Assembly: GCF_027580225.2 (NCBI RefSeq)
Contig: NC_073342.2
Location: 11,032,501 to 11,096,500 of the forward strand
DNA: 64,000 bases
Reading direction: 5' to 3'
Source of the DNA: Misgurnus anguillicaudatus
Lineage: Eukaryota; Chordata; Actinopteri; Cypriniformes; Cobitidae
Part shown: one piece after another, positions 45,877 to 56,470 of the stretch
How the letters are laid out: every line of letters starts with the position of its first letter
Position numbering within the stretch: position 1 is the stretch's first letter
Translations under genes and position numbers: made by a program
The notes under the pieces: model-generated
The model's input: only the letters and a program-made list of their open reading frames with translations
Databases searched by the model: none
Told to the model about the DNA's origin: nothing

Positions 45877-46536
45877 CTATGTAAAGATGAACATGAAATT
45901 ACTAATTAACACTATAGAAAATGGCTAAAAACATCAAATACACCCTGTAGCGGCCCGTTAGTTCTAAAGATGAGGCACAGAGATTTCACTGATGCTTGTC
46001 CGTTTATTTTTTATGCAATAACCCTTTTCTTTGCATTAACCCTCTGGGGTCTAATGGGGTTTTAGGGCCCTAAGGAAGTTTTGACATGCACTGACATTTG
46101 TGCTTTTTTCAGTTGCTTTAAAACATATTAATAGCAAAAGTCTCATAACACTGTGTTTAGCACAAACTAAGCTACAATATTTATATGATCAACATGTATG
46201 CACATGTTTGTATTTTTGAAAAAGCAAAAATTTTAAGTCACTGAAATAAGTCCACAAAACTCATTCTAAACATGTTTTCCCAAGATTTTTCAAAACAGGA
46301 TCTAGTAGTCTGGAGTTTTTTCTTCAAAATTATGTGAAAATCATTTGGCCTGCTCATTCACATAAAACAATATATTGATTTACAATTTCTAAGACACTTT
46401 TGCTTGGGAAAGGCCGTATGCGTGAAGGCAGGAAAGCTTCTGAATAATCAGTGATTGACAGCTCAGGAACAAAAGAGTTGAATAATGTGCCACATAATGA
46501 GCCTCGTGGGGATGTTCAACACGAATGTAATCATCA
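45877..46536. other. Likely GIMAP intron; piggyBac-like MITE end
   Basis: TTAACCCTCTGGGGTCTAAT at 46037 looks like the left end of a TTAA-flanked MITE. I found no right end. No further GIMAP exon is visible. Confidence 0.4.
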
Positions 46537-46873
46537 TCAATCGGCTGCAAACAGTGTAGGTTGACAGTCGGTCACTAATTTTGTCCATTCCTCGCGATTT
46601 TTGGCGACTTTTCGTAGTTCGCTCATTGTTGCTGCTACGTCCTTGTTGATAAGTTCCCCGATATATTGGTGGTATAGTTTTCGCGCTCTGCCTTGCCCTC
46701 TTTTGCCATGTCGCTGTTGTGGGGTGTAGAGGACGTACTTGTTGATCAAGTCACTCTCATGTCTTCTTATTGAATGTCCTACAAATCTTAACTGCCTCTG
46801 TTGTACTTGAAGGACAAGTTGGTTGCAGCCGACTCTATAATAAGCCTCTTTATTGCTTTTCTTGTCCAGACGT
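46537..46873 (-). pseudogene. LINE reverse-transcriptase C-terminal fragment
   Basis: Minus-strand sequence from 46873 reads AYYRVGCNQLVLQVQQRQLR, then FVGHSIRRHESDLINKYVL, then KRGQGRARKLYHQYIGEL and ends REEWTKLVTDCQPTL. The GH-x-x-RR, RGQGR and R-E-x-W blocks are typical of the C-terminal end of RTE/CR1-like LINE polyproteins. Only about 110 codons remain and the fragment is interrupted at the TTAA element at 46882. Confidence 0.7.
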
Positions 46874-46885
46874 TTTATGCCTTAA

Positions 46886-47306
46886 GCCCGGAATACACTG
46901 CACAATTTTTGTCCTCTTATTAGATCATTACCTTATCACACTGTGCGACATGTATCGTTTAAACTCGGGTACGAGAGGCGTGTAGACTGTACGATGATGA
47001 CACGGAAACTTCGGCGGCTGCGTCACACGTTGCGCAACGTCACCAGCATGCGCTCGTGGTAAACAAATACCGGCGCGCAGGTCGTAGCAGCAAACACACT
47101 GTGCGGTGATCATGCCGAATTTCTGACACTGCCAGAAAACTATCGTAGGCTATCTTTGGACGCAAGACCGGGCCGTCTTTGAACCTCTCTCACTGTACGA
47201 CATAGGACCACCGATGGAGAGCCACGATCACAGAAATCGTGACGATAGTTTCACGATGGCAATCTTTCGTCTGGGACAGCCAATTATCGTGCAGTGTATC
47301 CCGGGC
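46886..47306. mobile_element. TTAA-flanked MITE
   Basis: GCCCGGAATACACTGCAC at the left is mirrored by GTGCAGTGTATCCCGGGC at the right, one mismatch in 18. TTAA flanks at 46882-46885 and 47307-47310. 421 bp, non-coding. Confidence 0.85.
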
Positions 47307-47388
47307 TTAAAGGAATGTAACTTTCTCTGTAGTAAAACCATGATAAGGTTTACTTGGGAATTTATAACAAAAATTTTCAATAGAATGT

Positions 47389-47392
<4 letters not shown>

Positions 47393-47424
<32 letters not shown>
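47393..47424. repeat. (CA)n microsatellite
   Basis: About 16 CA repeats. Confidence 0.95.
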
Positions 47425-47426
<2 letters not shown>

Positions 47427-47554
47427 TTATTGAAATATTTTATATTAATTTCACAAGTATACCTTTAAAAACCATAGTAATCATTGTAAAGGTACTGTTT
47501 GGCCATTGTAAAAATGAACACAGGGTTAGTGTTTGGTTGGCCAGCGAGAGGTTT

Positions 47555-48110
47555 AAGGCCCGGGTATACTTTTTTCCGCGTCCGGCTCGCGCGCACGCAT
47601 CCGCGCAGCTTTCCGAGTATAGTCCCCGCGGCTACACGCGGATGGCCGCGTTCGACACTATATGCAATACAAATGATTTCTTATTCAAATTATTAGTCTA
47701 ACAGGCTGTCAGGGCAGCACTGATTTGGAGACATTTACAGTACATTAAAACATTAGGATAGGTGAAGAAAAGTAACTGATCCACAATTGCAAACACAGTT
47801 TGGAACAAACATTAAGACAACAAATGACAGGAATCAAACAAACATGCTCCAGGGCTTTCTGTTCTTGGAAGAAGTAAAAGTTAAAGAAGAAAAACGATAG
47901 TGTGTGCGCAAATGCTGTCTAGTCCTTTGTATAATTGTTTATAGTGGAGTGCCCTGTCTAAATATTTTCACGCGCATGCGCTGTTGTACGCGGACTGTAC
48001 GCGCACTGTCCACGCGGTCTCAAATTTTGGGCTGCACGCGGACGGTCCGCGCGGCCGGCCGCGGACCCTCTTGATGACGAAAATGACGTCCCTAGTATAC
48101 TTTCGGCTTT
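47555..48110. mobile_element. GC-rich MITE with GTATACT ends
   Basis: AAGGCCCGGGTATACTTT at the left and AGTATACTTTCGGCTTT at the right are imperfect inverted ends. Sub-terminal blocks on both sides are rich in CGCGG and GCGCG words (GGCTCGCGCGC, CGCGCGGCCGG), unlike the AT-rich surroundings. Confidence 0.55.
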
Positions 48111-49536
48111 ACTTTTGTGCAGTTAACAGCTCAAAAGAAGAACTGCCTATCGTTGTCTGGACTCTAATTTGTGTTTTTGTAATCATTATAGTAGAAAACA
48201 CAACATGGCACACGCGTGATAAACTATCAATGTTTGTTTACAGCCTCCGCCGCCACCATTACTCCCTCACGTGTTGATCATGAAAGCATGCACATTCGAG
48301 TGATCCTGTGTTTAATAAACTTGCTGTGCAGAGATAAACGCTTAGATGCAACTAAATAAGGATTGTACTGTTTGCAATCGCGTTTTTTATAAGAATTCCA
48401 AAAACTGCGTCGAATTTCCTGACTCGTGTGTTTGTGTTTGTGTGTGTGCGTTTCTCTTCGCGTGAACTGTTTGACGGAAGACAAAGTAAACACTCGCGTC
48501 TGGAGATACTGACACCCATACACAAGTAAATAAGGATTTAGATGTCATGTTTGGTGCAATCGGATGAAACAACAAGGGACTCATGTGCAATAGGCCTAAG
48601 GGAATCACATTGGACACTGCTGCTATCAGACCAAATTCTTCAGTGTGAATGTGGTCTAATATGATCTTGGATACTGCTGTCAGGATTGACTCAGTGCAAA
48701 CGGAAAATAGAAGTGCCTGCCGAGAAACAATGTTCTTTGTTCGGAGGTTAGATTGCTCTTTTATTGATTTAAGCCATAGCTCCAGACATTTCATATGGCC
48801 AGGAACACATCACACCATTGACGAGAGTAGATAAAAGTAGCATAGGAAGGTGTGTATGTTGTGCGAGCTTTTGGAGACAGATCATGCGTGGCCTCAATTT
48901 CGCTCTATGTTTTTAATCCATAAGGTCAAAAAGAACAGTTTCGTAATGCGATGCATGCTGTATGCACCAAAACAAACTGACATCTTAGTGTACAGAAACT
49001 CAAGCTCCAATTTGAAACAACACGTAGCGGTATGTGTCACAGTGATGCCTATTTGTACTATTAATGGTAACTTGGTAACTATGGGCACTTTTACCTTATT
49101 GTAATACTATTTCAAACACTGTGCAAGTGTTTTTGTCATATGCACTATTATGCAAGCAAATTCTATAAACCTTAGAAACAACGCATGTTTACATCTGCAC
49201 ATTTCCATATCCTTTCCTCACAAAACTAAACAAAATAAACATCATAATGTGACGTCTTGAATTTATACACAAATCTGTACACCTCACCAAAGTGTAGAAA
49301 AATACAGATAAAAACGGGATTGTATTTTATTAATATCCTTCCTAAAGAATGTATATACTTATAAAAATAAAAGAATAAAGTATGTTTTTAAAGAAACATA
49401 TTATATATTATAATAAATGTAGAGTTGATTTGCAAAAACAGATAAGTTCCATATGAAAATTAGCATTTTTATCAAGCTCCTGTTTATGTTCAGTAATAGC
49501 AATGAAAATAGCATATTTATATATAAACATGACACA
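48111..49536. other. No recognised gene
   Basis: A 135-codon minus frame (48387-48794) and an 84-codon plus frame (48850-49104) show no recognisable domain. No repeat boundary seen. Confidence 0.35.
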
Positions 49537-49694
49537 TAGAGCCCGACCGATAAAGGATTTTGAAGGCCTATACCGATACAAATGTTTGTTGGTTTTAAAA
49601 TCCGATTTTCCGATATATCGGCCGATTTCCCTAACATTAGTTATTTGTAGTTATTTATGAGTTTTAACTAAAATAATATGATAATGCATTTTAA

Positions 49695-51432
49695 CTCTTT
49701 CCCCGCCATTGACGAGATATCTCGTCAATCAAGAGAAAATGCTTCCCCGCCAATGACGAGTATTTCCGTTTTTCCGCAATACCGCTATTATCCACTAGGT
49801 GGCGCCCTTCCGCAACTTTTTAAAACCGGAAGTATTGCCCTCTGGCAAGCTGCTGCATGTCCGTGTCTGTTTTAAAGATCGCTCTGAATGGGATCTCTAT
49901 GAAAAGTCTGTCACAAAAATGGAATTATCTCTGCTTTTTGCTCAAAATGTGGTGTTTTTGAAGAAACCTACCCATATTCAAAAGCTGATTACAAAAGAAC
50001 TACTGAAGGTAGGATGAAACTTTTTTTTTTTTTTGAAAGCAGAGGGTCTGTTCTTTCATTTGGTATATTGTATATTTATTAGGGCTGTCAATAGATTAAA
50101 ATATTTAATCGCAGTTAATCGCATGATTTCATGAGTTAACTCGCGATTAATCGCAAATTAATCGCACATTTTTATCTGTTCTAAATTTACCTAAATGTAA
50201 CACTTTTTAAGTTTGTAATGCTCTAATCAGCATGGATTTGGATAATATATATGCTATATGCAAATGTATGTCTACAACAGCCTGTTTACATTTTCAACAG
50301 AACCATCAGCCATAGTTTATAAATGTTTTTGCCTTTAGAAGACCTTGTTCTTTCTCCATTTCTGTTTGCTGCTGCATCATTTGTGACCTGTGCTGGCAAA
50401 TTGAGTTGGGATGAGCAAATTTTTTAAAAATGTGTCATTTATATTTTAACATTCTCTATTAAAAAACTTCAAAACAATTGGAACAATTGTTGGAATCTGA
50501 CAAAGCATGACAGAACTTTACCTGTTAATGCAGAGCAAAAACAATATCAATATTCATATATGTTTTTCTTTTATTGTTTAATTTTGACATTGAGACAGAC
50601 CACTTTAAGACTGTAGGATATGCAAGGGTTTAATATAAATGACACAACAGATACTTTTCCTTAACAGTTAACCAAACATTCACTTCAGATATAACAGATT
50701 ATAGGTCATACCTGCGTGAATTATTGTCAAAACAGATATTTTTAAACCTGTAATTTTGTGTTAGATATCTATATATATCAGGGTCACCCACTCGCGCATT
50801 TGTGTGCATGCGCTTCAGACGTCTGCGTCAGACATCGCTTTTGAGCCTTGTCACTCTTAATAACTCTTTTAACATCAATCAGATCCCGAACTTTATCTCT
50901 CTTAATAATTATTTTAACATCAAGAAAGTCCTGCGGTCTATTTTCTATCATTTCTGAATGCTTTTTAAAACGAAACTAAAAAGTGAAAGAAGACGCATCT
51001 TTGCTTTATATGGATTTGGGACGGTACACCTCACAGAAAACGTGCAGATAAAGAAAACTGCACGTGCAGAAAACTTGCATTTTAGATGTTTAATTGCCAT
51101 TTAGAGCATTGGATTCGCTAGACGAGAGCTTAATGTTCTTATTTTTATGAAAAGCTCAGACTCATCTAGACAGCGCCAGTCACTTGCTGCGTCTCAATTC
51201 ATCCAGCTGTGGGTCAAACAGAAATTGCGTGTTGCGTTAATCGCGCGTTAATAAAATTAGTGCCGTTAAAATGAATTTGCGTTAACGCGTTATTAACGCG
51301 TTTATTTTGACAGCCCTAATATTTATATATTTGAAGAAGAACGTTTCTGGAAGGCATTAAACTTTTGTGAAAATCATGAAAAACGCTGGCGCTGGCTGGC
51401 AACTTTTTAAAAAAATGCTGGCGGTGAAAGAG
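49695..51432. mobile_element. TTAA-flanked (piggyBac-like) element, middle layer
   Basis: CTCTTTCCCCGCCA at the left is mirrored by TGGCGGTGAAAGAG at the right, flanked by TTAA at 49691-49694 and 51433-51436. About 510 bp of its own sequence remains outside the inner hAT. A 72-codon frame (49799-50017) has no assigned function. Confidence 0.8.
50090..51318. mobile_element. hAT-type element, inner layer
   Basis: TAGGGCTGTCAA at the left and TTGACAGCCCTA at the right are perfect inverted ends with an exact 8-bp ATATTTAT duplication at 50082-50089 and 51319-51326. Sub-terminal GTTAATCGC and GCGATTAATC words are typical of a very abundant fish hAT MITE. No transposase visible. Confidence 0.9.
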
Positions 51433-51844
51433 TTAAAAAGAAACTTGTTTCTTTAATTGTCTCGTAACCAACTCACCATGAACTCACTTAACCGTTGTTC
51501 TCTCTGCCCGACTCTGGCTGGATCAGCAGGTTGCAGGATGTGTGACGCGTTATACACGAGTGTTGCCAACAGGGAGGTTGTAGAGTGCTTTCTGGTGGAC
51601 AAACTATACAATGGCAACACTCATGACATGGTTGAAGGCTGTTTCGTCCGTTCTTTTTTAATTTATTTATTTATCGGCCATTCTGAATGCCAATACCGAT
51701 AGTTTGAAAAATGCCTAATATCGGCCAGGCTCTAAGTCACATTCTTTTTTTTTTGTTTACTGTTAGCTTGTTTAAAGGCAGATGCTGACGAGTTTGTGTT
51801 GTAAATGTGAAAGTAAAAACATAGTTAATTGTCAGAAAAACGTA

Positions 51845-51976
51845 CCGAGCCCCTAAGGTGACATTGGAGTAAAAAAAATCAAAAGTTTAGTTTCATGTGC
51901 TCACGTGATAGTTTCACATGCACACACGAAACTAAACTTTATTTCATTTTTGCTCCATGTCCCCTTGGGGGCTCCG
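51845..51976. repeat. Long hairpin (foldback), 132 bp
   Basis: CGAGCCCCTAAGGTGACATT at the left pairs with ATGTCCCCTTGGGGGCTCCG at the right, and AAGTTTAGTTTCATGTG pairs with CACACGAAACTAAACTT inside. The arms are about 60 bp with a few mismatches. Confidence 0.8.
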
Positions 51977-52049
51977 TAATAACATCTGTGTGTGTTTGAG
52001 ATTTTTTCTTAAACGACACGTCATGTAATGTTAATGTTTCCATTGCAGG

Positions 52050-52124
52050 ACTGAGATACACTACTATAAGCTGAACAATGAGACTATCAAGGAGAGGTTT
52101 GTGAAAGCCCTTCAAATAGTCTGA
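52050..52124 (+). other. Possible terminal coding exon, unassigned
   Basis: The acceptor-like TTAATGTTTCCATTGCAG is followed by an open frame containing YYKLNNETIKERFVKALQIV and a TGA stop. The coding texture is good for its length, but I do not recognise the protein and see no upstream exon. It lies on the strand opposite to the UEV exons. Confidence 0.25.
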
Positions 52125-52189
52125 AATTCAGTGTTTTAATGGTTCTCTATCAGATCGGAAGTAACTACTGTAGTAAATAACTACTTGAG

Positions 52190-52439
52190 TTTTTTTCATT
52201 TAATTTTTTTATTCTTACTTAAGTAAATAATTAGATGCGAGTATGCACAAATAAGAATTGAGAAACACCCAAAGTGTACCGAGGCTCAAGAACCTATAAC
52301 ATTGTGCAAAATCCCCGCACAGGCACAGTGGCTATTTGAACTGAACACAGAATCGATTCTACATTTTTGAGAATCGATTCTGAATCGTTCCATAATGAAT
52401 CGCGATGCATCGATGCATCAAGTTTTTCTCCCACCCCTA
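52190..52439. mobile_element. Right end of a hAT-like MITE
   Basis: The palindrome-rich GAATCGATTCTACATTTTTGA and CGATGCATCGATGCATC sequence ending TTTCTCCCACCCCTA is the end of a known type of fish MITE. The left end was not found. Confidence 0.5.
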
Positions 52440-52497
52440 ATACAAATATGAATGTAGCCTTCTGGCCTTACAAACACATGAAGAAATCTTTTCTTAC

Positions 52498-53151
52498 GGT
52501 TGGGAGGTCCAGCTGCCTGTAAGCCTTGGTAAGGAGGTTGTGTGGTGGGTCTGGAGAACACAGGTGGCTCCTCACCGAACACCACAATCATCACCTGGAT
52601 GAGCCCGTACAGATCTGACTGAGGCTGATGAATGATGAGGGAGCACAAAGATGATCAGAAAATCATTTTTATTTCTTTAACAAGCAAACATTCCTAACTA
52701 GACTGTATTTATTTGTAATGTGAACATGCAGGTGATCTTTGTCCTGCAAAACTCGCCACTGTCATGCCAACTGTTCTGCTATATGGTTACTTGGGTAGTA
52801 AGATGTTAAGGTCATACGTGTTTCCACTCATGCATGTAGGACAGGAAAATCTTGCCATGGGCATCAATTTGTTTGCCAGTCTTGATCATCATCGTACTGG
52901 TAGGCTTTACAAAACAAATAGGGGGATTGTGGGGATATGTGTCCAGCAGCCAGAGGCACACAGGAATATTGTACACATTCCCTGTAAAAAGAGGCAGAAC
53001 AATTAGGACAAGACACCATGTTTGGCGTTTTTGCCCTCTAAACACGCTGGTCAAACACACTGCTATTTTTAAATGCCTCACTCACCTCTATAGCTAACTG
53101 GTATAGTCCCTGTAAGACACACAAGATCACTGGTGGAGCCATCAGTAAATA
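52498..53151 (-). CDS. TSG101-like UEV domain, three spliced exons (partial gene)
   Basis: Three minus-strand exons with consensus splice sites and matching phases: 53151-53086 (66 bp, TTTTTCACAG acceptor, GTGAGT donor), 52981-52818 (164 bp, TTTTTACAG acceptor, GTATGA donor) and 52624-52498 (127 bp, CATTCATCAG acceptor, GTAAGA donor). They encode FTDGSTSDLV and LTGTIPVSYRG, then YNIPVCLWLLDTYPHNPPIC and KTGKQIDAHGKIF, then SDLYGLIQVMIVVFGEEPPV and FSRPTTQPPYQ. This is the UEV domain of TSG101, the ESCRT-I subunit that binds ubiquitin and P(T/S)AP motifs. The serine of VFSRP is the one reported to contact the PTAP peptide in human. I found neither the first exons nor the proline-rich, coiled-coil and steadiness-box exons; the downstream side holds transposons and a GIMAP exon. 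Confidence 0.85.
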
Positions 53152-53468
53152 CTGTGAAAAAAAGAAGTGTTAAAAAAACACGAAATTCCTGTAGTTCCAC
53201 ATCTTGAGGTCAAGGGTGTGATTCCAAGGGAACAAACAAAATAACTAAATGTGTATCTTGAATGTACTGTAAGCTGCTTTGTATAAAACTGTTTGCCAAA
53301 TGAAATGTATACAACATACTTCATTTAGAAGGTATTTCAAATACAGCAGTAGCCAAAAGTGATTTGGGGAGGGGGTTGCATAGAATTCTAATGCATAGAA
53401 AAACACGCAAAAACTCACGGGTAATAAACCATACGATGACTACAATTTCATCTGTAATTGGTTTTGTA
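53152..53468 (-). other. Presumed intron upstream of the UEV exons
   Basis: Contains AAGCTGCTTTGTATAAAACT (near 53271), a decayed SINE/L2-type tail. No exon seen. Confidence 0.4.
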
Positions 53469-55099
53469 CAGGGGAGATTCTAGGATTTTCATTTTAGGGG
53501 GGCTCAGCTCCCAGTAAGAGTATGATTAAAAAAATATTATTTAACTATTAGGCTGTATACTACTAACCTTATTGCAATCCACTATTCAATTGTATTCCCT
53601 GTGTGTCATATATATATGGGACTAGAAATTTTTCATTTGGGAATGGAGATTTTTTTACAATGAAGACTTCCTGATTCATTATTCACTGTGCAAATACACG
53701 TACACTTTTCCAGTACAAACACATCATTTTACTGTTTGCATTTCTATGCTCACATAGAAACCTTAGCTAATGATTTTTTGACAAAATAAACTTTTAACCA
53801 GAAAATAAGATAAATGTGTGTGTTAACATGTAAACATAAATCGGATTTGCTAATCTTATAGGTTAATATTATTAGTTGATAGCCACTGTGTTAATCTGGG
53901 AATTATACAGATCTAAAATATAGAAAAGGGGACTGACCAACAAGTGATCTACCTTAATACTGAGTTGTCAAGATGCAGTATGATGTGGTTTTCAGGACAG
54001 GGTTTAGATTAAGCCAGGACAAGGCCTTAGTTATATTAGGATGTTTATGTCGTTTTTACAAGCATACCTTACAAAAATATTACAGGTGTGCATCTTGAGA
54101 CAAAACAATGTGACTGATGTATTTTAAGATATGTTAGTGCAAGCTACTTTTAGTTAAGAACTAAAACTCAAACAGCCATTTTAGTCTTGAACTAGACTTA
54201 AGCCCTGTTTGGGCCTTACACATTTTAAAAGGAAGGAGTTCAAATGTTGAAATATTAATATTTTAAATGAAATGAAACTAACATATTTAATAAGATATAC
54301 TTTACTTATATTATTAGATTAAAAAAAAATATTTTACTGCAAATATAAGGTGAAATGCCCATTAAAAGCTCGATTTGCACGTTTGATCCAGTTTTTCCAC
54401 AAAAAAAAAACAAGTTTTATAAAAGGATACACTTCACAATCACCTGGTGTTTCGCTGCATGAAATTATCTGCCTGATGCATTCAGAACAACAACTGTAAA
54501 GCAATGCATCACGCCAGCACCTGACTTAAAAACCTGTAACGTTAATAAGCAATATAGATGTGTGCTTTTACTGGTAACTTGACTGACCTGCTCCCTTCTT
54601 GGCGAATATTTCTGTAATTGATTTTGCAGCATCTCGCTGCGTCTGTCTCTCTTTGTTTCTCCTTTGCGCTGCATATTTGTTAGATAAAGCCAAAAAGGCA
54701 GTGGGTTGCCGCCGTTAGATCATGTGGTGGCATTTTCGCACCGCGATTGACTGACTCATAGGTCCGTCATTCATTCATATCATATTATTTCACATGTCAA
54801 CCTGAGCTGACTGCACGCCAGGTTAGAACAGCCGCCAGGTCAAGATGGCCAGTCCGCCCTGCACACACCTTGTACTACTGATATTCATTCTGCTCCTCGT
54901 CCCTGCGGATTGAAAAACGCGCGGAATCCACGCAGACTCAGTTCAGGTGAGGAGCCGAAACATGACGCAGCATGCCGCCTTTTCTAAAGAGTTTTTATAG
55001 GGGACTGAAGCGATCACAAATTAATGAATCAAATCATTTTTTAGGGGGGCTGGACGGAATTGCTGAAGCCCCCCTAAAAAGAGCCTAGTGACGCCCCTG
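53469..55099. mobile_element. Complete hAT-type element
   Basis: CAGGGGAGATTCTAGG at the left and CCTAGTGACGCCCCTG at the right, with TTTTAGGGGGGCT sub-terminal on both sides. The 8-bp GTTTTGTA duplication is exact (53461-53468 and 55100-55107). No transposase frame. A short minus frame at 54465-54674 within it (MLQNQLQKY) is not convincing as a host exon. Confidence 0.9.
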
Positions 55100-55168
55100 G
55101 TTTTGTATAAATCTTTTTGTGGCAATATTTTGTAGTCATTGTCTTGGCCTATGTCTTTATAAACTTTA

Positions 55169-55170
<2 letters not shown>

Positions 55171-55241
<71 letters not shown>

Positions 55242-55246
55242 GTGTA
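55171..55246. repeat. (GT)n microsatellite
   Basis: About 37 GT repeats with two interruptions near the right end. Confidence 0.97.
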
Positions 55247-56088
55247 ATTCTTTTCCAAGCCTCCTTAAATTTTTTTCAAAGCTGAGCTTCAGTTTATACT
55301 CCAAACACACCAATGTAACGTAATTGCAATGAGTAGCAACGTTAATACTTGAAGAGTTTCGATGCAAAATGAGATAACATTTTTTTTTCATAAATCTCGT
55401 TTTTTGGTTGTGCATTCCAATTAATGTCAATTCAATTACAGTTGGTTTGTTTTGATTTAAACCTTTATAACTTAAAAAACACAGCTAAGTTGCACCATAA
55501 TAACAACAAAATAATAATAATAACAACAAACATAATAATAAACATGTTTTGACAAAAATGTTAAAAACTGAGTTATCTCGTTTTGCAACAAAACTCTTCA
55601 CCTGTAAATAGTACCAGAAAGATATTTATAATAGACAGGGCTTGATGTTAACTTTTTTGCTCACCAGCCACAGTGGCTAGTGGTTTTTTGAACGTTACTA
55701 GCCACTCAGCATTTTCATTGGCCACAATTTTGTTGTTGAGGAAAATACATATTTTATGATTATCAATTTGCATTTTCAAAAAGTTCTGCTGTTTTTATGC
55801 AACCACAGCGAAACACCAAGGGTGATATGTGAAGTTTATCATTTTATAAAATTTAGTTTTTGTAAAAAACAGTAATTTAGGTAATTTCACACTTTAACTT
55901 GAAAGCTCTTAAAAAGGTATTTAAAAAATCTATGAACATAAGTAAAGTATAGATTATTAAATACGTTTTATTTAAGGCTGTCAAAAGATTAATCACGATT
56001 AATCGCATCCAAAATAAAAGTTTGTGTTTACATAACATATGTGTGTGTGCTGTGTGTAATGAAACAAACATATTTGTGTGATGTTCGA
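55247..56088. other. No gene; two hAT-end fragments
   Basis: CAGGGCTTGATGTTAACTTT with GCTCACCAGCCACAGTGGCT at 55636-55755 is the same left end as the nested element at 34562. GGCTGTCAAAAGATTAATCA at 55976-56075 is a left end of a different hAT family. Both lack a right end. The LINE begins directly after the second, so it may have inserted into it. Confidence 0.5.
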
Positions 56089-56190
56089 CAGCAAGAGAGA
56101 CGCAAGAGAGAGACGCAAGAGAGAGACGCAAGAGAGAGACGCAAGAGAGAGACGCAAGAGAGAGACGCAAGAGAGAGACGCAAGAGAGAG
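56089..56190 (+). repeat. 13-bp tandem repeat at the LINE 5' end
   Basis: About eight copies of GAGAGAGACGCAA. Because 13 is not a multiple of three all frames pass through it; open frames here are not genes. Confidence 0.9.
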
Positions 56191-56470
56191 TGGAGTGGCA
56201 ACACTGTTATCGGAGCTCCATCGAGTTCATCATCCAAATCCTATTTTCTTACTATCTTGTTACTATCTATATAATATAACTTACTAGTTCATCTTAGGAA
56301 TACTTTAGCGTGACGATTATTCAACAGTATTTATAACTAAATCGATTTATCACTGGTAAACACTTAGTGTTAGCATATAGCCCGCTAGCTTCAACAAACG
56401 TGCCGGCTGAAGTTTGTTTACCGTTTCCTCACTGTTTGTTCACTGTAAATCTGCCTTCCTTTTCGATCTA

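Larger units (their letters stand above)
49537..51734. mobile_element. hAT-type element, outer layer of second nest
   Basis: TAGAGCCCGACCGATAAAGG at the left and GGCCAGGCTCTA at the right are inverted ends, with CGATATATCGGCC and related palindromic words next to them. The flanks TGACACAT and AGTCACAT match at six of eight positions, a decayed 8-bp duplication. Confidence 0.7.

Noticed and set aside
46770..46985. 71-codon plus frame starting MNVLQILTASV
   Set aside because: It is the antisense of the LINE C-terminal fragment and runs into the TTAA MITE.
54465..54674. Minus-strand frame with MLQNQLQKY as a possible first TSG101 exon
   Set aside because: It lies within the hAT element at 53469-55099 and has no convincing match to the TSG101 N-terminus.
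56041..56287. Arginine/glutamate-rich frames on both strands
   Set aside because: By-products of the 13-bp GAGAGAGACGCAA tandem repeat.
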